Shown here: piece by piece, positions 7,462-15,719 of the stretch
Numbering within the stretch: the stretch's first letter is position 1
Layout: each line of letters begins with the position of its first letter
From: Amycolatopsis sp. FDAARGOS 1241
GTDB lineage: Bacteria; Actinomycetota; Actinomycetes; Mycobacteriales; Pseudonocardiaceae
Assembly: GCF_016889705.1 (NCBI RefSeq)
Contig: NZ_CP069526.1
Location: forward strand, 7,964,001 to 8,028,000
Length of the DNA: 64,000 nt
Direction of reading: 5' to 3'
The notes under the pieces: generated by a model
Told to the model about the DNA's origin: nothing
What the model saw: only the letters and a program-made list of their open reading frames with translations
Database searches by the model: none
Program-made: the position numbers and the translations under genes

Positions 7462-8574
7462 TCAGGAGGGCAGCCAGGTCATCCGCTGCCCGTGGGGCGT
7501 CGTCCGGGCGAGGACGCGGGCGGTGGGCGCGCCGGAGGACCACGTGACCAGGCCGAGCACGCTCGTGTCCGAGGAGCCCGGGGCGGTGGCCAGGTCGGTG
7601 CGGTCCGGGAGGATCACCTTGAGCCCGGCGGCGTAGAAGCCCACCGTGACCCACCACAGCGGACGCGTGGCGGCCAGCGCGCCGAGGGCTTCGACGAAGT
7701 CCGCGCGGCGGTCGCCGAAGTAGCCGAGGGCGTGGCTGGTCAGGACGACCAGCGGGAGGTGTTCGGGCAGCGAAGCAGCAGCCGAGGCGAGGTCGTCCAC
7801 GCCGTCGCCCGTGATGAGGTCCGGGGCGTGCTTGCGCTGTTCCGCGGCGGCCGTGCGCAGGAGGCGGATGCGGTCCGGCTGGTCGGCCCAGACGCAGGCC
7901 TCCAGCCAGGCCAGTTCTTCCTCGTCGGAGAGGTCCACGGGGGCGCGGTCCAGGCCAGCGCGGGCGGCGACGGCGACCTTCTTCGGCAGCTTCGGCAGCG
8001 TGGCGCCCGGCGCCAGGTCCAGGGCGCAGTGCAGGCCGACGGCCGCCTTGGCGGGGCCCGCGACGAGCTGCTCGCCGCCGTCGCACTGGTAGCGGTAGGA
8101 GAAGCGGTCCAGCCCGAGGAGCAGCCCCGCGCTGCAGCCGACCTCCAGCAGGGCGATCTTGCCCCCTGCTTCCTTCGCGGCCGCGGCGATGGCGGGGTAG
8201 ACCAGCGACGCGCGGCGGACCTCGTTGGTCTGGGTGTAGCGCGACCCGATGATCGCGCGGGCCTTGTCCGCGCGCTCCAGCAGGAACTGCCTGAACAGGG
8301 GCCACGTCTGCGCGTCCACGCCGTCGAAGCCGCCGAGGGACGGGTAGTAGCGCGAAAGCGGGTGGATGGGGTCGGCCTGGATGAGGCGGTGGGCGGTGGC
8401 CAGCAGCAGCGTGCCGCGGGCCTCGCCGCCGCGCGCGTCGGTCAGCAGGCCCGCCACGTCGTCGTCCTCGGCCGCCTGCGTGGCGAGGTGGTCGTACAGC
8501 GGCGAGACGTCGCGGCACTCGACCTCGGCGAACCTGCGCAGCCGCTGCTTGATCTCTTCCAGGGCGATGGCCAC
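7462..8574 (-). CDS. DUF2332 family protein (SAM-methyltransferase-like)
   Basis: A 370-residue protein of the actinobacterial DUF2332 family. LLEVGCSAGLLLGLD near residue 150 resembles the glycine-rich SAM-binding loop of class I methyltransferases, and PLVVLTSHALGYF sits in the later Rossmann part. The substrate is unknown. The GTG at 8574 is preferred: GGAGGAG lies 5 nt upstream and the product then begins with the family-like helix AIALEEIKQRLRRF. An upstream GTG start at 8634 would add 20 unlikely residues. The 3' end abuts the 15-bp repeat array. Confidence 0.82.
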   Translation of the reverse strand: MAIALEEIKQRLRRFAEVECRDVSPLYDHLATQAAEDDDVAGLLTDARGGEARGTLLLATAHRLIQADPIHPLSRYYPSLGGFDGVDAQTWPLFRQFLLERADKARAIIGSRYTQTNEVRRASLVYPAIAAAAKEAGGKIALLEVGCSAGLLLGLDRFSYRYQCDGGEQLVAGPAKAAVGLHCALDLAPGATLPKLPKKVAVAARAGLDRAPVDLSDEEELAWLEACVWADQPDRIRLLRTAAAEQRKHAPDLITGDGVDDLASAAASLPEHLPLVVLTSHALGYFGDRRADFVEALGALAATRPLWWVTVGFYAAGLKVILPDRTDLATAPGSSDTSVLGLVTWSSGAPTARVLARTTPHGQRMTWLPS

Positions 8575-8709
8575 CCGCACTCCTCCTCGCACGAACCACC
8601 GGCCGGGTAACGCCGCCCGAGCCACTTGCGACACTCACCGGTGGTGAGGAGTACCCTCGACCATTGGTGTTCGTGCGTCAACGCGAGCCCCGTCTCACGA
8701 TCGCGCCGG

Positions 8710-8904
8710 CCCGAAGGAGGTGAGGAACGCCTTATGAGTAGTGGCGATAGTCCGCTCCCTAGTAGTCCCAGCGTTCCCACGTCGTCGGCCGGCCGAATCC
8801 ACTCCTGGTAGGCGACGATCCGAGAACGCCGGTGATGCCGGACGGACGCTGAAGTCCGCCTGGCCGTCGTCTTCGTGTTCCACGACGTCAGCCCAGGAGA
8901 TCCC
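8710..8904 (+). ncRNA. Candidate structured leader RNA upstream of corA
   Basis: A perfect 7-bp stem, GGAACGC (8724-8730) with GCGTTCC (8771-8777), encloses a second possible hairpin, AGTGG (8740-8744) with CCGCT (8752-8756). Just upstream is GAAGGAGGTGAGG, an unusually complete ribosome binding sequence. The enclosed mini-ORF uses the rare serine codon AGT five times, unlike any gene here, which suggests selection on RNA rather than on protein. No named riboswitch (M-box, ydaO, yybP) could be matched by eye. Confidence 0.4.
8734..8811 (+). CDS. Possible leader peptide upstream of corA (25 aa)
   Basis: A 25-codon ORF (MSSGDSPLPSSPSVPTSSAG...) with GAGG eight bases before the ATG and a longer GAAGGAGGTGA further upstream. 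It contains four prolines in twelve residues and many rare AGT codons. Short proline-rich leaders control Mg2+ transporter genes in enterobacteria (mgtL, corL), so a similar attenuator role for corA, which starts 94 bp downstream, is an inference by analogy. It may not be translated at all. Confidence 0.35.
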   Translation: MSSGDSPLPSSPSVPTSSAGRIHSW

Positions 8905-9993
8905 ATGCCTGCCATCCCTTCGCTCGGAGGCCTTCGCGGTCGCGGCACCAGCCGCACCAAGCCGTCGGTCGAGCGGCCGATCCCGGTGCCCTTGTCGGCG
9001 TATGTCGTCGACTGCGCGGTGTACGTCGACGGCAAGCGCCTGCCCGGCCGCTGGACGCACTCCGAAGCCATCAAAGAGGTCCGGAAGCGGCACGCCGGGT
9101 TCGTCTGGATCGGCCTGCACGAGCCGGACGCCGAGCAGATCCAGGGCGTGGCGGAGACGTTCGGCCTGCACGAGCTGGCGGTCGAAGACGCGCTGGAGGC
9201 GCACCAGCGGCCCAAGCTGGAGCGCTACGACGACACGCTCTTCCTCGTGCTCAAGACCGTCCGCTACGTCGAGCACGAGTCGCCGACCACCGCCAACGAG
9301 ATCGTCGAGACCGGCGAGCTCATGGTGTTCCTCGGCCGCGACTTCGTGATCACCGTGCGCCACGGCAACCACTCCGGGCTGGCCCGGCTGCGCCGCGACA
9401 TGGACGACGACCCCGAGCGCCTCGGCCTCGGCCCGGCGGCCGTCGTGCACGCGATCGCCGACCACGTCGTGGACCACTACCTCGAGGTCACGAGCCGCAT
9501 CGAATCGGACATCGACGAGATCGAGGCGCAGGTGTTCGCGCCGCGCTCGCTGGTGAGCGCCGAGCAGATCTACCTCATGAAGCGGGAAGTGCTCGAACTG
9601 CGCCGCGCCGTGCTCCCGCTGGCCACGCCCGTCTCGCGGCTGGCCGAGGGCTACACGCGGCTGGTGCCCGACGAGGTCCGCTCGTACTTCCGCGACGTCG
9701 CCGACCACCTCGTGACCGTGTCCGAGCGCGTGGCCGCGTTCGACGAACTGCTGAGCACCCTGGTCGACGCCACTGTCGCCAAGATCTCGCTGCAGCAGAA
9801 CACCGACATGCGCAAGATCACCGCGTGGGCCGCGATCATCACCGTGCCCACCATGGGCGCGGGGATCTACGGCATGAACTTCGACTACATGCCCGAGCTG
9901 CACTGGAAGTTCGGGTACCCGATCGCGGTCACCGTGATCTTCGCGATCTGCCTGCTCCTGTACCGAATATTCCGGAAGAACGGCTGGCTGTAG
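8905..9993 (+). CDS. corA: CorA family magnesium/cobalt transporter
   Basis: A 362-residue protein ending in the CorA membrane part: the GMN selectivity signature in GIYGMNFDYMPEL near residue 323 and two C-terminal transmembrane helices, the second finishing LLLYRIFRKNGWL. The long N-terminal domain is the cytoplasmic funnel (YVDGKRLPG, then FVWIGLHEP). It forms pentameric Mg2+ channels in the inner membrane. The ATG at 8905 follows AGGAGA at good spacing; an in-frame ATG at 8875 has none. In M. tuberculosis the orthologue (Rv1239c) also neighbours the sugABC-lpqY genes, as here. Confidence 0.95.
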   Translation: MPAIPSLGGLRGRGTSRTKPSVERPIPVPLSAYVVDCAVYVDGKRLPGRWTHSEAIKEVRKRHAGFVWIGLHEPDAEQIQGVAETFGLHELAVEDALEAHQRPKLERYDDTLFLVLKTVRYVEHESPTTANEIVETGELMVFLGRDFVITVRHGNHSGLARLRRDMDDDPERLGLGPAAVVHAIADHVVDHYLEVTSRIESDIDEIEAQVFAPRSLVSAEQIYLMKREVLELRRAVLPLATPVSRLAEGYTRLVPDEVRSYFRDVADHLVTVSERVAAFDELLSTLVDATVAKISLQQNTDMRKITAWAAIITVPTMGAGIYGMNFDYMPELHWKFGYPIAVTVIFAICLLLYRIFRKNGWL

Positions 9994-10043
9994 CCGTCTC
10001 GAGGTCCCCTTCCTCCCTCCGGAACCCCTGCAGGAGTACTCCC

Positions 10044-10160
10044 ATGCCTCGTCTGCTGACCAACCTCAAGTTCTGGGCCCTGACGCTCGGGATCGTCTGG
10101 ATCCTCGGCATCGTCACCGTGATCAGCCTCAACCCGGGCTTTTCGCACGGCCTGAAGTGA
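10044..10160 (+). CDS. Small membrane protein (38 aa) downstream of corA
   Basis: A 38-residue ORF starting MPRLLTNLKFWALTLG, with GGAG upstream and a single transmembrane helix in the middle (WILGIVTVISL). It lies 50 bp after corA on the same strand, so co-transcription and a role near the CorA channel are possible, but nothing direct supports a function. Confidence 0.5.
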   Translation: MPRLLTNLKFWALTLGIVWILGIVTVISLNPGFSHGLK

Positions 10161-10185
10161 CCTCACGAGGCCGTACCCTGGGTGC

Positions 10186-10845
10186 GTGCCGAAAGCGCTG
10201 GTGGTGGCCGACGAGGTCGACGAGCGACTGTGGACCGGCGCGGTCCGCTCGCTCGCGGTCGACCTCGACCTTGTCATCGGTGCCGGCGACCTGCCGTACG
10301 AGTACCTCGAGTTCCTCGCCGGCGCGCTCGACGTGCCGTGCGTGTTCGTCCCCGGCAACCACGACCCCGACCTGAGCGGCTTCACCCGCTCCGGCGGACT
10401 GTCCATGAAGGACGGATTCCCGACGGAGTGGCCGGGCCCCGCGGGCGGGATCAACGCCGACGGGCGCGTGCTCGACGTCGCCGGGATCCGCTTCGCCGGC
10501 CTCGGCGGTTCGATCCGCTACACCGACGGGCCGAACCAGTGGACGCAGCGGCAGCAGTCGCGCCGCGCCCGGATGCTGGAACTCCGCGCGAGGTGGCGCC
10601 GCCGGCGCGACGGACGCGGCGTCGACGTGCTGCTCACCCACTCCCCGCCGCTGCGCCTCGGGGACCGCGACGACCTACCCCACCGCGGTTTCGCCTGCCT
10701 CCACCGCACGATCGCCCAGCTGCGCCCGCAGTGGCTGCTGCACGGCCACATCCACCCGCACGGCGAACCGGTGCCCGACCGCGTGGCCGGCTCCACCCGC
10801 GTGCGCAACGTGGTGGGCCACCGGATCATGGAGTTCCCGCGATGA
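10186..10845 (+). CDS. Calcineurin-like metallophosphoesterase
   Basis: A 219-residue protein with metallophosphoesterase motifs: GAGDLP (32-37), PGNHDPD (56-62), LLTHSPP near residue 147 and LLHGHIHPH near residue 185. The usual first motif D-x-H is not obvious (VADEVDERL instead), so one metal site may be altered. The GTG start is fixed by context. The stop overlaps the next gene's start in an ATGA, so the two proteins are translationally coupled. The substrate is unknown. Confidence 0.88.
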   Translation: MPKALVVADEVDERLWTGAVRSLAVDLDLVIGAGDLPYEYLEFLAGALDVPCVFVPGNHDPDLSGFTRSGGLSMKDGFPTEWPGPAGGINADGRVLDVAGIRFAGLGGSIRYTDGPNQWTQRQQSRRARMLELRARWRRRRDGRGVDVLLTHSPPLRLGDRDDLPHRGFACLHRTIAQLRPQWLLHGHIHPHGEPVPDRVAGSTRVRNVVGHRIMEFPR

Positions 10846-11684
10846 CCAGACCCACGGGTTTCCCGCGCGCCGACGCCGAACACGACTTCCTGCGCGCCCG
10901 CCGGCGCCAGGTCCTTTCGCGACTGTCCACGTGGCTGCGCCGCGAACCCGACGACGTGAACATCATGCTGCCGTTCCACGAAGTCGTGGACGCACTCGGC
11001 TTCGCGGGCGAATCGCGGCTCGGGCTGCGGGTGATCACCTTGGACTCGATCGTGGGCACCGTGGACCGCAGCCGCGACTTCGACCGCCGCTTCCGCCCGA
11101 CGTCCGGGCGCGTGCGCGAACGCTGGGAACGCCTGGCGCTCGCCGCGCGCCGGGGCGAGGCGATCCCGCCGATCGAGGTGTACCGCGTGGGCGAGCTGCA
11201 CTTCATCATCGACGGGCACCACCGCGTGTCGGTCGCCCACGCACATGGTCTGTCCACAATAGAGGCTCAGGTCACCGTGGTGCGCACCGAGCTCGACCCG
11301 GCCGGGATCCGCTACCGCGGCGACCTGATCGTGAAGGACTACCGGCGGCTGTTCCTCGAACGCGTGCCGCTGACGGGCCACGCGCGGGCGTCGGTGGTCA
11401 TGTCGGACCCGTGGAACTACGCGCGGCTCGGCGAGCACGTCGAGGCCTGGGGCTTTCGGCTCATGCAGGACGAGGGCCGGTTCATCGACCGGGCGGGGAT
11501 CGCCCAGCGCTGGTTCGACGAGGAGTTCACGCCCGTCACGGGCATGCTGCGCCAGGCCGACCTGATCGGCGACCGCACCGACGCGGAGGCCTACATCCGG
11601 GTCGCGGCCGAACGCTACCGGATCATCCGCACGCACCGCTGGGACGACGACGTGATCGAGGCGCTGCGGGCCCGTCGCCCGTGA
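10842..11684 (+). CDS. ParB/Srx-fold domain protein
   Basis: A 280-residue protein. An arginine-rich N-terminal region is followed by a ParB-like nucleotidase fold at about residues 60-150, with IEVYRVGELHFIIDGHHRV; DGHHR (124-128) corresponds to the phosphate-binding motif of ParB/sulfiredoxin-fold proteins. There is no typical ParB helix-turn-helix or centromere-binding region, so it is not the segregation ParB. The ATG overlaps the metallophosphoesterase stop by 4 nt, indicating a joint function. The conserved pairing with a phosphoesterase suggests nucleotide metabolism or DNA transactions, but this is speculative. Confidence 0.78.
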   Translation: MTRPTGFPRADAEHDFLRARRRQVLSRLSTWLRREPDDVNIMLPFHEVVDALGFAGESRLGLRVITLDSIVGTVDRSRDFDRRFRPTSGRVRERWERLALAARRGEAIPPIEVYRVGELHFIIDGHHRVSVAHAHGLSTIEAQVTVVRTELDPAGIRYRGDLIVKDYRRLFLERVPLTGHARASVVMSDPWNYARLGEHVEAWGFRLMQDEGRFIDRAGIAQRWFDEEFTPVTGMLRQADLIGDRTDAEAYIRVAAERYRIIRTHRWDDDVIEALRARRP

Positions 11685-11723
11685 GCCGGTCAGGACGGCT
11701 CCGACAGTCCGGCGAGCCGGGCC

Positions 11724-12890
11724 TCAAGCCAGGACGTCGTGCAGCCAGCTGTACACCACACCCGTCCAGACCTGCTGGCCCATACCCGCGCAGTGCCCGT
11801 CGACGCCTTCGGTCTCCGTGAGCCGCACGAGGCGGACCGGCGCCTTCATCGCGTCGCGCAGCACTGCGCCGCCGCCGGCGGTGAAGTCGTGTTCCGACTC
11901 GATCAGCAGCGTGGGACACCTGATGTTCGCGGCGTCGGCCAGCATCGTGTAGCGGCGCATTTCGGCGAAGTACTCGCGGACCGACGAAATGCCGTGGGCC
12001 GCCATGCGGGAACCGAAGAACTCGGCGCGGTTCGGGTTCCGGCGCATCTGCGCGCGCACCAGGGGCACGGCGAAGAGACCGGCCGGGCCGGTGGGCACGC
12101 GGGCGCCCAGGTCCGGTTGCGCGGGATCGCAGACGAGCGCGGCGAGGCGGTGTTCGGCCGTCGCGGCGCGCGGCGCGAGGTAACCGGCGAAGGAGCGGCC
12201 GAAGAGCACCACCTTGGCCGGGTCCGCTTCCGGACGGGCGAGCAGCCAGTCGAGTACGGGCGAGAGCACGTGCTCGAAGTCCGGCCGCAGGAACCGGCGC
12301 TGGGTGTAGAGCGTTTCGCCCTGACCCGGACCGTCGAAGACGAGCGCGTTGCAGCCGCGGGCGATGGCGGCGGGCACGTCGAGCCACCCGGCCTCCGAGG
12401 TCGAGTCGTAGCCGCACGGTAGGACGACGGTGGGCTGCGGCGTCCTGGAGGCGTGCGGCGCGAAGAGATAACCGTGCAGAGTCGTGTCCGCATACGGGAT
12501 CCGCACGGCTTCGGCGGGGTGGTCGAGGAGTTTCGCGGCTTCCGCGAACGCTTCGACGTGGCCGCGGTAGGCCGACTGCAGCCGCGGGTCGTCGAGGTCC
12601 GAGCGCAGGAAGAAGTACGCCTGCCGGTGGTACTCGCTCGCCCGCAGGAACGCGTGCCGCGCGCTGACCCGATCTCCCGCGGTCAGCGCGGAACCCGCGG
12701 CCGCACGGGCACGATCGGCCGTGGCCGACCACGCGTCGTACCAGCCGACGCCGGTGAGCTTGCCGACGCGGCGCGCGGTCGCGAACGCCTCGCCGAGGTC
12801 GGCCGCGTGCACCACGGCCGCGTTGAGCGTGCGCGTGAACTGTCCGTCGTAACCGCGATCGCGGAAGAAGACCTTCGCCGGGTCTGCCAT
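11724..12890 (-). CDS. Alpha/beta hydrolase (FrsA / 2,6-dihydroxypseudooxynicotine hydrolase-like)
   Basis: A 388-residue protein with an N-terminal helical part (1-125) and an alpha/beta-hydrolase domain. The nucleophile is S233 in FGRSFAGY; an acid residue is likely in ESEHDF near 340, with the histidine in VDGHCAGM near 368. The layout (helical cap first, then hydrolase) resembles 2,6-dihydroxypseudooxynicotine hydrolase and similar C-C or dipeptidyl hydrolases. The substrate is not predictable. The gene converges on the ParB-like gene with a 39-bp gap. Confidence 0.85.
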   Translation of the reverse strand: MADPAKVFFRDRGYDGQFTRTLNAAVVHAADLGEAFATARRVGKLTGVGWYDAWSATADRARAAAGSALTAGDRVSARHAFLRASEYHRQAYFFLRSDLDDPRLQSAYRGHVEAFAEAAKLLDHPAEAVRIPYADTTLHGYLFAPHASRTPQPTVVLPCGYDSTSEAGWLDVPAAIARGCNALVFDGPGQGETLYTQRRFLRPDFEHVLSPVLDWLLARPEADPAKVVLFGRSFAGYLAPRAATAEHRLAALVCDPAQPDLGARVPTGPAGLFAVPLVRAQMRRNPNRAEFFGSRMAAHGISSVREYFAEMRRYTMLADAANIRCPTLLIESEHDFTAGGGAVLRDAMKAPVRLVRLTETEGVDGHCAGMGQQVWTGVVYSWLHDVLA

Positions 12891-12932
12891 GTCGGGTGAG
12901 TCGGGTGGCCCGGACCACTGTTACGGCGGGTG

Positions 12933-12970
12933 AAAAAGGCAGTCCCTCCCCGGCCGCGCCGGGAAGGGAC
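12933..12970 (-). terminator. Rho-independent terminator after the MFS pseudogene
   Basis: On the minus strand GTCCCTTCCCGGC pairs with GCCGGGGAGGGAC (one mismatch) across a short loop and is followed by TTTTT after a few bases. It lies 21 bp past the end of the broken MFS gene. Confidence 0.75.
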
Positions 12971-12990
12971 CGTACACCCCGGTCAGGTGG

Positions 12991-14448
12991 CTAGACGTGC
13001 ACCGCCGGCACCACGGCTTCGCCCCGCGGCGCGCCCGGGCGCAGCAGCAGGCCGCTGATCGCCGCGCCGGCCGCGAAGATCGCCGCGGCCCACGCGAACG
13101 CGGTGGTGCAGCTGTGCACGGCGGCCTGCGCGGCGAGCTGCGGCGTCGGCGCGCGGCCGGCCAGGAACGACGTCGCGGCGTTGCCGGCCAGTGTGCTCAG
13201 CAGCGCGGTGCCGATGGACCCGCCGACCTGCTGCATGGTGTTCACCGTCGCCGACGCGACACCGGCCTCGTGCAGCTGGACGCCGAACGTCGCGACGCTC
13301 ATCGCGGGCGCCATCGACCGGCCGATGCCCACGCCCATCACCATGAGCGGGCCGAGCACACCGTCGGCGTACGTGCTGCCGAGGTCGATCGCGCTGAGCC
13401 ACCACAGACCGGCGGCGGCGATCAGCATGCCGGTCGGCACGAGGGGTTTCGGACCGAAGCGCGGCAGCACCACGCTCGTCGCGGTGGTCGCGGCGGCCAG
13501 CAGCGTGGCGACCATCGGCAGGAAGCCGAACCCGCTCTGGATCGGTGTGAACTCCAGGTTCTGCTGCACGTAGAACCTGAGGAACAGGAAGATCGAGAAC
13601 ATCCTGATCGCGAGCAGGAACATCGCGAAGCGGATGCCGTACGCGCTGCTGCAGCACGGTGAACGCCACGAGCAGCACCACCCCGCCGCCGAGGAAACCC
13701 CACACCGTCACCGATCTCCACGAGTTGTGTTCGGCGTTGGAAAAGCCGTAGACCAGTGCGAACAGACCGGCCGACGCGGTGATCGTGCCGGGCAGGTCGA
13801 GTTTCCGGCGCGGGCCGTTCGCCTCCTGGCGGCGCAGCAACAAAGCGCGACCGACGAAGGCGATGACCGCGAACACGATGTTCACGTACGTGCACCAGCG
13901 TCAGTCGAGGTATTCGGTAAGCACCCCGCCCAGCAGCAGGCCGATCGCGGCACCGCCACCGCCGATGGCACCGAACACGCCGAACGCGCGGCCGCGTTCC
14001 TTCGGCTCGGTGAACGTCGTGGTCAGCAGCGAAAGCGCGGCAGGCGCGAGCAGCGCGCCGAAGATGCCTTGTGCCGCACGGGCGATCAGCAACATCTCGA
14101 TGCTGCTCGCCGCGCCGCCGACGGTGGACACGGCGGCGAAACCCGCGAGACCGACGAGGAACGCGTTCTTGCGGCCGAACAGGTCCGCGAGCCGTCCGCC
14201 GAGCAGCAGCAGGCTGCCGAACGCGAGCGCGTAAGCGGTGACGACCCACTGGCGCGCGTCGTCGGAGACGCCGAGGTCGGCCTGCGCCGATTGCAGCGCG
14301 ATGTTCACGATGGTGGCGTCGAGCACAGCATCAGCTGCGCGAGCCCGATCATCACGAGGATGGCCCAGCGTCTGAAGTGGTGCGGATTGGCGGCGTGGCT
14401 CGGTGCGTCTTCCCCAGGACGCAGGAGCGTGGCCGTGGAGTCGGGCAT
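12991..14448 (-). pseudogene. MFS drug-efflux transporter (DHA2/EmrB type), inactivated
   Basis: The minus strand encodes a recognisable 14-TM-type efflux protein in broken frames. It begins at the ATG at 14448 (MPDSTATLLRPGEDAPSH). A one-base loss near 14327 breaks the frame within the first helix (LMLVLDATIVNIA expected). The stretch with DATIVNIALQSAQ and LLLGGRLADLFGRK follows. A TGA at 13901-13903 replaces the tryptophan of the family's LDWRW motif. Near 13620-13640 a deletion with frameshift joins HPLR directly to MFLLAI. The C-terminal third is open to 12991. The divergent intact TetR gene was probably its regulator. Confidence 0.85.
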
Positions 14449-14567
14449 GGATGTCCCTCACGGTCGGCGGTCGGAGCACTATGTGGAGTAGGTCCCTCCC
14501 ATTCCGCGAACCACCGCACACAAGAAACGGAGATGGTGCCTCGACTTCTTTTGGTAACCTGGGCGTC

Positions 14568-15257
14568 ATGACACGGGACGCTGCTTCCGCCGCACCGGCG
14601 CGGCCGCTGCGGCGCGACGCCGAGCTCAACCGCCGGCGCATCCTCGAATCGGCCCGCGCCGTCTTCGGCCGCCGCGGCCTCGAGGCGACGCTCGACGACG
14701 TCGCCCACCACGCCGGCCTCGGCGTCGGCACGGTCTACCGGCGCTTCCCGAGCAAGGAACACCTGGTCGAGGCCTTGTTCGCCGAGCAGCTCGCCGACGT
14801 CGCCGACCTCGCCGAGGAAGCGCTCAAGGCCGACGACCCGTGGGACGGCTTCACGCAGTTCGTGTGGCGCACGGTCGAGCTGCACTCCGCGGACCGCGGG
14901 CTGCGGGAGATCATGCTGTCCAAGGCGTTCGGGCACGAGCACGTTGCCGAGGTGAAGGCCCGGATGGTGCCGCTCATCACGCAGGTCGTCGAACGGGCCC
15001 AGGCCTCCGGTCAGCTGCGCCCCGACGTCGTGCCCACCGATCTGCCGCTGCTGCACCAGATGATCGGCTCGGTGATCGAGTACACGCACGTCGTCGAGCC
15101 CGACCTGTGGCGCCGTTACCTCCCCCTGCTGCTCGACGGCCTGCGCGCCCACCCGGGCCGTTCGTCGGACCTGCCGCGGCCCGGCCTGGACCAGGACGAG
15201 ATCGACCAGGCCATGTGCGCGTGGCGGCAACCGAAGCACCGCACCGAAAACACGTGA
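14568..15257 (+). CDS. TetR family transcriptional regulator
   Basis: A 229-residue regulator. The N-terminal helix-turn-helix is clear (RRRILESARAVF, then GLGVGTVYRRFPSKEHL at about residues 45-62), and the rest is a helical ligand-binding domain. It is divergent from the broken MFS exporter, the standard layout for a repressor of its neighbouring efflux pump, so its original target is now a pseudogene. The ATG at 14568 gives the normal family start; the open frame upstream crosses the intergenic operator region. No clear palindrome was identified in the 119-bp divergent spacer. Confidence 0.9.
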   Translation: MTRDAASAAPARPLRRDAELNRRRILESARAVFGRRGLEATLDDVAHHAGLGVGTVYRRFPSKEHLVEALFAEQLADVADLAEEALKADDPWDGFTQFVWRTVELHSADRGLREIMLSKAFGHEHVAEVKARMVPLITQVVERAQASGQLRPDVVPTDLPLLHQMIGSVIEYTHVVEPDLWRRYLPLLLDGLRAHPGRSSDLPRPGLDQDEIDQAMCAWRQPKHRTENT

Positions 15258-15286
15258 AGGGCCCCTCGGCGACCGAGGAGCCCTTC
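15256..15286. terminator. Hairpin between convergent TetR and PspC genes
   Basis: GAAGGGCCCCTCGG pairs with CCGAGGAGCCCTTC around a CGA loop, with minor bulging and no clear T-tract. It overlaps the last base pairs of the TetR gene and precedes the end of the PspC gene, so it may serve both directions. Confidence 0.6.
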
Positions 15287-15303
15287 GGCGAAGCCGGTGC
15301 CGA

Positions 15304-15498
15304 TCACTCGCTGGGGATGATGGCCCAGAGGATCAGGTAGGCCACGAACTGCGGGCCCGGCAGGAGGCAGGACAGGAGCGCCAGCAGGCGCACCTTCCCC
15401 GGCGTCGTGCCGAAGCGGCGGGCCAGACCGGCGCACACGCCGCCGATCATGCGGTCGTGGCGAGGCCGGCTGAGTCTCTGGGCGACTGGTGCGGTCAT
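15304..15498 (-). CDS. PspC domain protein (64 aa)
   Basis: A 64-residue protein that is essentially one PspC domain: basic RPRHDRMIGGVCAGLARRFG followed by a hydrophobic helix ending in LILWAIIPSE. PspC proteins are inner-membrane components or modulators of envelope-stress responses. The ATG at 15498 follows GGGAGGGGAAAG at suitable spacing; the longer open frame upstream is non-coding. It is monocistronic and converges on the TetR gene. Confidence 0.85.
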   Translation of the reverse strand: MTAPVAQRLSRPRHDRMIGGVCAGLARRFGTTPGKVRLLALLSCLLPGPQFVAYLILWAIIPSE

Positions 15499-15719
15499 CG
15501 TCTTTCCCCTCCCGTTGGGTGCGTGGCTCCATGGCACCACCAGCGCCGGGCCTGCCGCATCGCGCGGTGGGACGATTCGACCCCCTAAGGGATCAAGAGC
15601 CGAAGCCGGGCAGCGGACGCCACGCGCGGGATCCGCCTCGGGGTTCGGTGAGCTGACCTGCGCCAACGAGCACACCCGGTGTGGGATTTCCCTGTCAGGG
15701 CTGATTTTTCGCGCGATTC

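Noticed and set aside
6687..7547. Long open frame (286 codons) starting inside the PafBC-type promoter
   Set aside because: The frame is open because the 15-bp repeat has no stop codon in any phase. The -10 box overlaps its start and the product is repetitive with no domain.
8710..8904. Known Mg2+ M-box or ydaO riboswitch upstream of corA
   Set aside because: The characteristic conserved blocks of those classes were not found by eye. Only a generic structured leader is claimed.
9825..10160. 111-codon frame overlapping the end of corA
   Set aside because: Only the last 38 codons, with their own ATG and ribosome binding site at 10044, look real. The first part is out of phase with corA coding.
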